Source: Salvelinus alpinus
Lineage: Eukaryota; Chordata; Actinopteri; Salmoniformes; Salmonidae
Length of the DNA stretch: 64,000 bases
Direction of reading: 5' to 3'
NCBI RefSeq assembly: GCF_045679555.1
Contig: NC_092091.1
Location: 17,073,072 to 17,137,071 of the forward strand
Each line of letters starts with the position of its first letter. The stretch's first letter is position 1. Both the position numbers and the translations under genes were made by a program. The notes beneath the pieces are model-generated. The model made no database searches and was not told where the DNA came from. It saw nothing but the letters and a program-made list of their open reading frames with translations. Below are positions 1-12,100 of this stretch, in pieces.

Positions 1-180
1 TGGTGGTGGGGGGTGAGTCAGATGGCCCCTGTGCACATGGTTGTGTCCCCAGAGAGGTGCGGGACGGGACGCCTGTGCCACTGCAACCAGCGCCCGCCTG
101 ATGGTGCAACTCATCACTCTCACGTGTTTGGTCTTAATGATTACATAAAGCGTGGAGAGTAGACTCAGGAGCAACCTTAC

Positions 181-3100
181 CTGTTGGTACGAGGTGGTGT
201 AAACCATGACATTCTGTTGTTGTCCATCAGCAGTTATTATTCCAGCAGGCAACTGGTTCGCTGCAAAAGGAAACAAATTTATAATTCAGATTATGCAGTT
301 ACCATTTCCATGAAGTAACGTTCTGTCAATCACTGTTACCCACTGTTAGAAATTAATAAAATACATTTTAAACATACACTGAGTGGAAAGTACTGCATAA
401 ATTCTGATATGATAACTCCTGTTGGATTCTAGCTTGAAATATACTTATTCATGTTATCATATCAGAATTTATGCAGTGCTTTACATGTATAAGAAACATA
501 CAGTACCAATCAAAAGTTTGGACACCTACTCATTCAAGGGTTTTTCTTTATTTCTACATTGTAGAATAATAGCGAAGACATCAAAACTATGAAATAACAC
601 ACATTCAATCATGAGGTAACCAAAAAATATGTTAAATCAAAACGTATTTTATATTTGAGATTCTTCAAAGTAGCCACCCTTTGTCTTGATGACAGCTTCA
701 CAGACTCTTGCCACTCAACCAGCTTCATGAGGTAGTCACCTGGAATGCATTCCAATTAACAGGAGTGCCTTGTTAAAAGTTAATTTGTGGAATTTCTTTC
801 CTTCTTAATGCGTTTGAGCCAATCAATTGTGTTGTGACAAGGTAGGGGTGGTATACAGAAGATGGCCCTATTAGGTAAAAGACCACATCCATATTATGGC
901 AAGAACAGCTCAAATAAGCAAAGAGAAACGACAGTCCATTACAATAAGACAGGGGTGTCAAACTCATTCCACGGAGGGCCTAGTGTCTGCAGGTTTTTGG
1001 TTTTTCCTTTCAATAAAGCCCTAGACAACCAGGTGTGGGGAGTTCCTAACTAATTAGTGATGTTAATTCATCAATCAAGTACAAGGGAGGAGCGAAAACC
1101 CGCAGACACTCGGCCCCCCGTGGAATGAGTTTGACACCTGTGCAATAAGACATGAACGTCAGTCAATCCGGGAAATGTCAAGAACCATTAAGCGCTATGA
1201 TGAAACTGGCTCCCATGAGGACTGCCACAGGAAAGGAAGACCCTGAGTTATCTCTGCTGCAGAGGACACGTTCATTAGAGTTATCAACCTCAGATTGCAG
1301 CCCAAATAAATGCTTCACAGAGTTCAAGTAACAGATACATCTCAACATCAACTGTTCAGAGGAGACTGCGTGAATCAGGCCTTCATGGTCGAATTGCTGC
1401 AAAGAAACCACTACTAAAGGACACCAATAATATACTTGCTTGGGCCAAGAAACACAAGCAATGGACATTAGACTGGTGGATATCTGTCCTTTGGTTTGAT
1501 AAGTCCAAATGTTCAATTTTTGGTTCCAATCAACGTGTCTTTGAGATGCAGAGTAGGTGAACGTATGATCTACGCATGTGTGGTTCCCACCATGAAGCAT
1601 GGAGGAGGAAGTGTGATGGTGCTTTGCTGGTGTCAGTGATTTATTTTGAATTCAAGGCACACTTACCCAGCATGGCTACCACAGCATTATGCAGCGAAAC
1701 GCCATTATCATTCGATTTCAACAGGATAATGACCCAACACCTCCAGGCTGTGTACGGGCTTTTTGACCAAGGAGAGTGATGGAGTGCTGCATCAGATGAC
1801 CTGGCCTCCACAACAATTTGATTTATTTAACACTTTTGGTTACTACATGATTCCATATGTGTATTTCATAGTTTTGATGTCTTAACTATTATTTTACAAT
1901 GTAGAAGTAAAAATAAAGAAAAACCCTTGAATGAGTAGGTGTGTCCAAACTTTTGACTGGTACTGTCAAGGAAGAGTAAAGAGGAACTTGGTGTGTGGAA
2001 AGTTACTGAGTGAGAAAAGGGAAAGTGCAGAAAGTTCATATTCAGTTCAAATATACAGTGCAGTCAGGAAGTAGTCAGACCCCTCGACTTTTTCCTCATT
2101 TGTTACGTTACAGCCTTATTTAAAAAAAATTATGTCCTTAATCTACACATGACAAAGCAAAAACAGGCTTTTAGAACAGGCTTTCCAATTATAATTTTTT
2201 ATTAAAAATAATATATATAGAAATATCACATTTACATAAGTATTCAGACCCTTTACTCAGTACTTTGTTGAAGCACCTTTGGTAGCGATTACAGCCTCGA
2301 GTCTTCTTGGGTCTGACTATACAAGCTTGGCACACCTGTATTTGTGGAGTTTCTCCCATTCTTCTATGCAGATCCTCTCAAGCTCTGTCAGGTTGGATGG
2401 GGAGCGTCGCTGTCCCGAAACCACTCCTGTGTTGTCTTGGCTGTGTGCTTGTTGTCCTGTTGGAAGGTGAACCGTTGTCCCAGTTTGATGTAATGAGCGC
2501 TCTGGAACAGGTTTTCGTCAAGGATATCTGTACTTTGCGCCGTTCAACAACATTTATCTGGTCTGAAAAGTCCTTTAGGTGCCTTTTGGCAAACTCCAAG
2601 CGGGCTGTCATGTGCCTTTTACTGAGGAGTGGCTTCCGTCTGGCCACTCTACCATAAAATCCTGATTGGTGGAGTGCTGCAGAGATGGTTGTCCTTCTAG
2701 TCTACAGTCGTGGCCAAAAGTTTTGAGAATGACAAATATTAATTCCCACAAAGTTTGCTGCTTCAGTGTCTTTAGATATTATTGTCAGATGTTACTATGG
2801 AACACTGAAGTATAATTACAAGCATTTCATAAGTGTCAAAGGCTTTTATTGACAATTACATGAAGTTGATGCAAAGAGTCAATATTTGCAGTGTTGACCC
2901 TTCTTTTTCAAGACCTCTGCAATCCGCCCTGGTATGCTGTCAATTAACTTCTGGGCCACATCCTGACTGATGGCAGCCCATTCTTGCATAATCAATGCTT
3001 GGAGTTTGTCAAAATTTGTGGGTTTTTGTTTGTTCTCCCGCCTCTTGAGGATTGACCACAAGTTCTCAATGGGATTAAGGTCTGGGGAGTTTCCTGGCCA

Positions 3101-6100
3101 TGGAACCAAAATATCGATGTTTTGTTCCCCGAGCCACTTAGTTATCACTTTTGCCTCATGGCAAGGTGCTCCATAATGCTGGAAATGGCATTGTTCATCA
3201 CCAAACTGTTCCTGGATGGTTGGGAGAAGTTGCTCTCGAAGGATGTGTTGGTACCATCCTTTATTCATGACTGTGTTTAGGCAAAATTGTGCGTGAGCCC
3301 ACTCTCTTGGCTGAGAAGCAACCCCACACATGAATGGTCTCAGGATGCTTTACTGTTGGCATGACACAGGACTGATGGCAGCGCTCACCTTGTCTTCTCC
3401 GGACAAGCTTTTTTCCGGATGCCCCAAACAATCGGAAAGGGGATTCATCAGAGAAAATGACTTTACCCCAGTCCTCAGCAGTCCAATCCCTGTACCTTTT
3501 GCAGAATATCAGTCGGTCCCTGATGTTTTTCCTGGAGAGAAGTGGCTTCTTTCCTGCCCTTCTTGACACCAGGCCATCCTCAAAAAGTCTTCGCCTCACT
3601 GTGCGTGCAGATGCACTCACACCCACACCTGCCACAGGTGCACTCACACCTGCCTGTTGCCATTCCTGAGCAAGCTCTGTACTGGTGGTGCCCTGATCCC
3701 GCAGCTGAATCAACTTTAGGAGACGGTCCTGGCGCTTGCTGGACTTTCTTGGGCTCCCTGAAGCTTTCTTCACAACAATTGAACCGCTCTCCTTGAAGTT
3801 CTTGATGATCCGATAAATGGTTGATTTAGGTGCAATCTTACTGGCAGCAATATCCTTGCCTGTAAAGCCCTTTTTGTGCAAAGCAATGATGATGGCACGT
3901 GTTTCCTTGCAGGTAACCATGGTTGACAGAGGAAGAACAATGATTCCAAGCACCACCCTTCTTTTGAAGCTTCCAGTTTGTTATTCAAACTTAATCAGCA
4001 TGACAGAGTCATCTCCAGCCTTGTCCTCGTCAACACTCACACCTGTGTTAACGAGAGAATCACTGACATTATGTCAGCTGGTCCTTTTGTGGCAGAGCTG
4101 AAATGCAGTGGAAATGTTTTTGGGGGGATTCAGTTCATTTGCATGGCAAAGAGGGACTTTGCAATTCATCTGATCACTCTTCATAACATTCTGGAGTATA
4201 TGCAAATTGCCATCATAGGCAGCAGACGTTGTGAAAATTAATATTTGAGTCATTCTCAAAACTTTTGGCCATGACTGTGGTTGCAATTCTAAAGAGAGAA
4301 ACTGTAGATTCTTCTAACAACTTTATTATAAGATGAGCAAAACTGGAGTATTTTAAAAGTTCAGAGTAGAAAACCCAATGAAAAGAGTTGGCTCTCTCCT
4401 TTTATAGAAGGTACATCCTCTTATCTATGTGACAGTTAGCACGTGCAGAAACAGGGCCGGGGAACAGAGTTGTAAAAAGGAATTTAGCTCATCTGCGCAG
4501 ATCAAGATAGCTGACATCGCCACCATTCTCTGTTCCTCCCTGCAATTCCCACATAGCTAAATTCCTGTCCATTGTAAACACAGGAGGTCACATACTGCTG
4601 TGGGACCCAAACGGCTCATAAATCTGTACACTCAGACTTATGACGAAGTCACACAAAACAAGTTTGTATCAGTAAAAAAATACTAGCATATAACAACGGA
4701 TAATTCTTTAAGTAAAAAACAGCTTAGTATGTCTAATTAAACAGCATAGTACGTAATTAATTTCCTCCACATATAGCAAGTATTTCAAGTTAGAATCCAA
4801 CAAAAGTAATAAAATGTAGAAAAAGGGAAGGGGTCTGAATACTTTTCAAATGCACTGTATTATTGTTGAATATGAATGTCCCTAAGGAGGGAGGCAAAGT
4901 GCAACAGTCTAGTTTCAGTTCTTGATAAGGCAGGCCAGATGCTGCGGAACCAGGACTATGAGGGATGAGCAACTCAACTCGATTGAAGGTTAACAGTTGA
5001 AGAGAGAAGATACTGCTGGAAGGGGACCCACATCGAAGAACATCTGATTACAGTCCTATCGCACACATACATACTCACTTCCACGCCCATGAGGGTCCTA
5101 GAGTTAGGCAGGGCCATAACACCAGTAAGAGGAACCTACTGTGGTTCTACCTAACACCAAAGAAGGACGGGTTCTCTTAGACATGCAAGGTGTCTCCGCC
5201 TAGTCGGAAGGTATAAAGATGTGTTTGTGTGACTTGTATGTTGTCTTTGCAGCTGTATGACCCAGTGGTTGAATAAACTTGGTTTGAGCTTTTTACTGTT
5301 TGTTGAAAACTTAACAATCCTCAGGGTAAGAAATTGCCTGGGGCCCAGGGCTGGAGAACTGCAATAAATAAGGCCATCATGGCAACTAGACCATAAACTA
5401 GCTTATGATCCTGTAACATGAATAACAAAGGAGTACATGTATGCATTCAGCACCTCTCATCTAGGCCTAATCCTAGAGCTTTTAACAGTGTTGGAGGATA
5501 ACAGCAAATGTTAATGATTTCTATTGGGATTGAGACCCCACTTACCGAAGCTGTCGTCTGTGAGTTCTTCTCCGAGTCCCTCTGTTACAGATATGCCGCC
5601 GATTCCCTTCTCCCCTTTCATCGCCTACGGAGAGAGAGAGACACATTGAGAACTTGTTAGGGTTATGAATTGAGCTGTATTTCCACAGCACCAACGGTGT
5701 GATGCCTAGAAAAGGACACAGCGATAACCAGACCTTTGTGTTTGAGTCAAGGCTCAAGGATAGTGCATAGCATATGAACTCATACACACCAGTCTGGAGA
5801 GCATGGCATGAGTTATGGCACTTGGCGCACACACACTTCCTCTCACCTCTCGGAACTTCTGTAGGTAGAGTTTGAGTGGCTCCACGTACATGTCAAAGCC
5901 CAGGGTGGACATGGCAAACAGGATGTCCTCTCCGTTGATGGTCTTCCTTTTCTCTTGGTGACAGCGCTCGCTGGCCTCCGACGTGATGAAGCTGATGAAC
6001 TCGCTCACACACTCCTGAACACACTCCTTGGCATCTTTCGCTATCTGGACAGAATTAATAGGGGAAGGGGGATTTAGGTCAACATGCAGCCAAACGTTGA

Positions 6101-9100
6101 TGTGGAAACTACATTCAGGGCCGGTTTCCTGGACACAGATTAAGCCCAGTCCTGAACTAAAAAGCATGGTCATTGGAAAATCTCCGGAAAGTGTGTCGGG
6201 GAAATCTAACTCCGTGTTCACATAAAAATACATATTAGGCTTTACAATAATTTACAAAAATTATTATTTAAAAAAAGATCTATTTAAAATGACAAAACAT
6301 TTTAAATAAACAAGTAAGCATCTTTAAAAATAACTTGCAGTGTTTAGTGTTGGGGTTTGTCATATGTGTCTGTTGATGGATTTGGTAAAAAACAGATGGC
6401 CCTGTCAACCCGACCTGTGCAATTTATCAGGCATCGAAGCCGAGCTTTGGGTGGGAAAACACTGAACTAAAGTTGGCAGCAAACCTTTGAGACGTTTACC
6501 ACCTGGAACTAGGGAGTACCAAGAGTCTCAAGGACAAGTAGCCTACTGTATGAAGTAGAATCCACAGTAACTGGAAGGGTGAGTATTATCAGTGTGACTG
6601 GTTGATGGCCAAGAAATGGACACAGCAATAAACCCTTTGTGTTTGGGCTAAGGCAGAGGAGAAATACATCAACACTGGCAAATATTCAGTCTTGAAAGAA
6701 GATACAAATGCAGTGTGTCCTTGGTGACCTGAAAGGCGCTGCTGTGCTTAACAAATGGAGCATTTCCATACAGGATTTACCCCAGTGTTTTACCCAAAAG
6801 GCTCAGACTTTTGTTTCCATCTACGCGGGCCGGCTCCCGTGTCTCACTGAGCCATGGCTCCGGCTGACCTGCTCTCACTTGGCTCTAAAGGCAGGCCACT
6901 GGTACTAGGGCTGGGTGGTATACTGTATTTTATGATATACCGGTATTGATGCAGGGACTGGTTTGAGTTTTTACTTTACCTTCTATACCGGTATTTAAAA
7001 TGTTTGGTTTGTTAAATGTGATACGCCATGTGTAATGTCAATTTTTATAATTTACTTCGCTACTTGAGTCGTCTCTCTCCTCGCCACTCTCCACACAGAC
7101 CTAGCCACGCCCCGTCACTCAAGGAGCGCATTTGACGTTCCTCAACCACGAGAAACTTGCGTCAGTCTACATGGTCAACGCAGCAAATGCAACAATGTTG
7201 ATGACAACAATGCTGTTTTCACTTTACTTCTTAATATAAATCCACTAGCGTTCTATAATAACAATATTAGTTTGTGTTTCTTACATCAGCAAACAGCTAG
7301 TTTGTCATTTCTTAGCAAGTTGCCCTAGAATCTTGTGAGACGCTAATTGTTAGCCGCTAATGCTAATATCTAGCTAGCTAATAAATGTACTGAGTAAGAG
7401 CAAACATAGCTAGCTAATACAGCCTGAAAATACCAGTGATGGTGTAGACTTAAATCAGCACGTTGTTTGTGCAACAGTATCTTCTAAATCAAAAAGGAAT
7501 ATGCAAAGCAAGAATATGTTAGCTATATGAAGCAGCTAAGAGAAACCATGCAATCTAGCCAAAGCTTATAGGGTCCCCTAGGAAACACTTATCACAATAA
7601 CTCCTCCCTGGCATTTTAATTTGTCATCATCTCAAACAATGTATTCAAAGTGCCCACTATTATATTCTAACTATAGAATTAGAACAGTCATCTATTTCCA
7701 TGATTCCAACAGTTTTGCTCGCAAGTCAAATCGCAATTGCAACATTTGGTTAAAAATAAGTCCAAGATTATTTGCCCATATCGTGCAGCCCTACGTGGCA
7801 GTGTGGAAATTCTCAATTGAGCAGTGGTGTAAAGTACTTAAGTAAAAATACTTTCAAGTACTACTTAAGTCGTTTTTGGGGGTATCTGTACTTTACTATT
7901 TTTGACAACTTTTACTTCACTACAAAATACTGTACTTTTTACTCCATACATTTTCCTTGACACCTAAAAGTTACATTTTGAATGCTTAGCAGGACAGGAA
8001 AATGGTCCAATTCACTCACTTGCCAAGAGAACATCCCATGTCATCTACTGCCTCTGATCTGGAGGACTCACTAAACACAAATGCTTTGTTTGTAAATTAT
8101 GTCTGAGTGTTGGAGTGTGCCCCTGTCTATCTGTAAATAAAAATAAATAAAAATGGTGCCATCTGGTTTGCTTAATATAAGGAATTTGAAATGATTTATA
8201 CTTTTACTTTTGATACTTAAGTACATTTTATCAATTACATTTACTTTTGATACTTAAGTATATTTAAAACCAAATACTTTTAGACTTTTACTCAAGTAGT
8301 ACTTTACTGGGTGACTTTCACTTTTGCAATTTTCTATTAATGCATCTATACTTTTACTAAAGTATGACAATTAGGTACTTTTCCCACCACTGCAATTGAG
8401 TGCAGGAAATGCAGAAATGATAAAAGTGCTGAAATTTGTTTTGGTTGAAGTTGAATTGAACAGTATAAAACAATCATAATGGAGACAGACTCATTGAAAT
8501 AACTTAGAATGTATGTATGCTTTGCCACCCTAGGATCACTCACTACTCATAGCAAACGTAGAACTTTTATTAGTCAAAAACAAAAAATACCGTCAAATCG
8601 TCCATTTAAAAAAAAAAAAATGTTTTTATTTTATTTAAACGCCATGATATAATATTTTGGCCATATCGCCCAGCCCTAACTGGTACTTTCACCTATCATT
8701 TACATAACAATGGCTAACTGTGAACTAACACCTCACAAAGCAACCATTTTGATTATGCAGAGGTTGTTGATTCCGCTCGTCGTAGAAATATTTGCTCAAT
8801 AATATTTCTCAGATACCGGAACTTGTGAATTCAAATAGACTTTATTACAAAGTAACAAGCCGAGCTGGTTCATGGATCAACTGACTTTCCAGCCTCGGCA
8901 CACACTTTCTATAGTTTTCATCCTTACGTCACACACATAGTAACTCCTCTTTATGTTAATGACTCATCCCCTCTGGCATTTAGCCACCATTATCTTTTTG
9001 CCTTGCACTCACTTCAGCTTGGTTTCCATTTTCTTATTGGCACAGACATTAGGGCATAGATTCTATTGGTGGCGTAACCATAGCAATAGTACAAAAATAA

Positions 9101-12100
9101 ACAGACACGCACAATCCCAAGCAACATGCATGTCTAATGTTGCTTAGGTAATACAAACCTATGCTACTAATGCATGTCTAATGAGCCTCACTGGACTACG
9201 TAATGGCGTCCCTTAGCCTAATGACCCAGACACATATGGCTTCCCTTAGCCTAATGAACTATTGATTAATGGCTTCAGAGTGCACGTCTACTGACCCAGA
9301 CACATATGGCTTCCCTTAGCCTAATGACCCACACATACATATAATAGTTAAGCTTGCATTGAATCTTCTTACTCCTCTAAGATGTATAATGTGCACACAT
9401 GTGAAGAGTATTGGGAATTTTCTAGTACAAGTCCTCACTTTCAGCCCTAACTATGGAAACACAATTTCACTAGTATAACATAAGGGTGTATACACTGGGG
9501 TAACAGTGTACTCAGTCTAAGTGTTTCCTCTACCATTGCATAGGTTGGATGAGTCCCTCTCACTTCAAAATACATAGCCTCAATTTGGTTATGATAGTAC
9601 ATAAATATGTTAACGGTTAGCTGCCGAAATACGACCAATCATGCTTATCGGTCTACAGGTTAATTTGCATTATTTTGTGGAATTAAATTGGCACGTGTAT
9701 TTTCATTAGTCATCATGCATTTTATTTATCACACGTGCACAGCATACAAAGCCTAGTTTGAGGAGTAGAATAGTCTACCACCTGTCAGACAGTGCGAGAG
9801 TAGGTCCTCAAAAAGCCTGTAGGCTACTGGAGTGAAACCTTCTTTTGTAATCCCAGTCATTGCGCAACAAATAACAATTCTAAATGCAATCGAGTGTTAA
9901 AAACACGATTAAAAAGGAGCTATTTTTATTTCTCAATCTCAACTCGTAATTAAAGCGCTCCTTCCATTCGCTATTCGGATGCATAGGCTATAGCCTGCCT
10001 ACCGTTGACTTTCAGCACGTCACCCACCACTTCGCAATGTGAGAAGTTTAAGGCAGTATAATTGTTTGAAACCTGAATTTACTTAACTTCAAATAATGAA
10101 GCATGTCTTACCTTGCTTCAAAGTAGCTTTGTGAAAATACATCCATAGAAACGGGGAGGCAATTATTTTATAAAGACTTCCTCATGCCATTAACCAAATT
10201 TCTCTCCTGTTCTATTGACTTTCTTTTGTTGTCCAGAAGCTGAAAGGCACAATCCTAGACATATTAGCAATCCATCATAGTAGTTGCTATTAGATTCCCC
10301 CTCTTTCTACACTGAACTAAAATATAAATGCAACATGTAAAGTGTTGATCCCATGTTTCATCAGCTGAAATAAAAGATCCCAAAAAGGTTCCATAAGCAC
10401 AAAAAGCTTATTTCTCTCAAATGTTGTGCACAATTTTTGTGATGATTAAACAGGATGGTCATTACACAGGCGAACCTTGTGCTGGGGGCAATCAAATAAA
10501 ATGGGCAGCTGTCACAACGCAACGCCACAGATGTCTCAAGTTGAGGGAGCGTGCAATTGGCATGCTGATTGCAGGGATGTCTGTGATGGAAAATGAGTCA
10601 TGCTATCCCGTGTTTTATTACTTAAAGAATATTCTCATTATTTGCTAGTTTTTCCCCCTAACCTGATACAAACTTGTCTGTGTGACTTAGGCATAAGACT
10701 GGGCGTATAGCTAAGATCCGTTTGGGTGCAACCGTCAGCTTTAAGGGAAACTTGCAGAAAGGAGCACATAGTGTGAGCTGTGGCAAATGCAGTTAGACAG
10801 TTGAGCCCTCGTGCCATCTTAATCTGCAGACAAACCAATCGCTTTTTACACACTATGTTCTGCCCATTTCCACACATCTGCTAAACTGCCACGAAGACAA
10901 AGAGGTTGTACTTCCTATGAAAGCCGAGAGCAAACTTTGTTCGTTGGGCTTTTAACTCTGCACTATTGAGTGATTGTTGATTGCTCCATTTTTGGTAATC
11001 TTATAATAAAGTTAGTTGCTGTTTGAGGAATCTAGTCTCCCTCTTATATAATTTTTCGACAATAGGCATGCCATTGTTGATGTTTCCATTAAGCTATTAA
11101 TGAAAAATGTCCAGTCCTTGTAGTATCAGAGAGGAAGAAACCAAGCGAAAGGTTTTACTCTTGCCCAAATCTGTCCAAAATAAGCCCAATGGGAATATTC
11201 TATGGAAATATTTTGGGCCTAAGCTTCACCTCCCTTCCTGCCTTGGGACTCCCCCCATTGTTAGGGCGGAAACATAAGCATCTCGTCATTATATACAGAT
11301 CTCCGATAGTATTCTCTGTTGGTCAAGTCATTTGACTGTTTGGGAGGGAAAAAAAGAAAAAAACATGACTGTTTAATGAGGTTCAGTCGGCAGCAAAATT
11401 ATACGAAATTTGCATCCCTAATAGTCATTTAGGGGTGTTGGCAGCCCTAGATGATTCTGTGGTCTATGTATCTGGCTTTGTTGCTGTTTCAAGCTTGAAT
11501 TGTGTAGATTTATGGACTCACAGAATCCAAATACCTGTTAAAAGTAAAATAAATAAATAAAATAAAAAGATTAAATAAATAAATAAAAAGCAAAAAAAGA
11601 AAAGCAAGTCATGCTCCATACCTTTCCTGTCTGTGGAACAGCGTTCTTCATGATGCGAGCCACGTTAGCGATTGGGAGGTAGATGTCCTGCTCACGGAAG
11701 TTTTCCTTGCTGCCGTTGCCTTCCTCATGGTCATGCAGGCTCTCATCACAGTCATCTGTGTCAGGGAGAGGGGCATGTTACATCTACATATTTTGCCTAT
11801 AAAAATCTTCTCTATTTCTATTCACCAAGCAAGTTTAGTCTGATTGAGATCAAGTCTACATGTGACTTGATCCATGTCAAACATTGTCATTTAGAATTAC
11901 TACAGTAAGTAAGCCTGATTATTTGTGAAGCGCATTTGAAAGGTGGGAGTGCCCATGTCTGTATCTTTATATAGGGGTGCTCTGATGGTGTCCTGCATCA
12001 TTGGGATACCATGTTATTCTGAAAAAGGGATTGGGACTGTGCACGTCAGAGAATAGGTAGCTGGGTTTCTCAACTCAACGCCGTGTACATCTCGGTGGAG

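Larger units (their letters stand above)
2056..4857 (-). mobile_element. Tc1-like transposon relic, split by later insertions
   Basis: The left end CAGTGCAGTCAGGAAGTAG at 2056 (after TA) pairs with the right end ATACTTTTCAAATGCACTG at 4857 (before TA). Minus-strand coding remains around 2378-2647 ([20 protein letters not shown]) match the middle of Tc1 transposases. A second Tc1 (2705-4277) and an LTR-like piece (about 4278-4735) occupy its interior. Confidence 0.75.

Noticed and set aside
1-180. Search for the last nfyb exon at the window edge
   Set aside because: No frame on the minus strand encodes the expected VQQIQF-type ending here; that exon must lie left of position 1.
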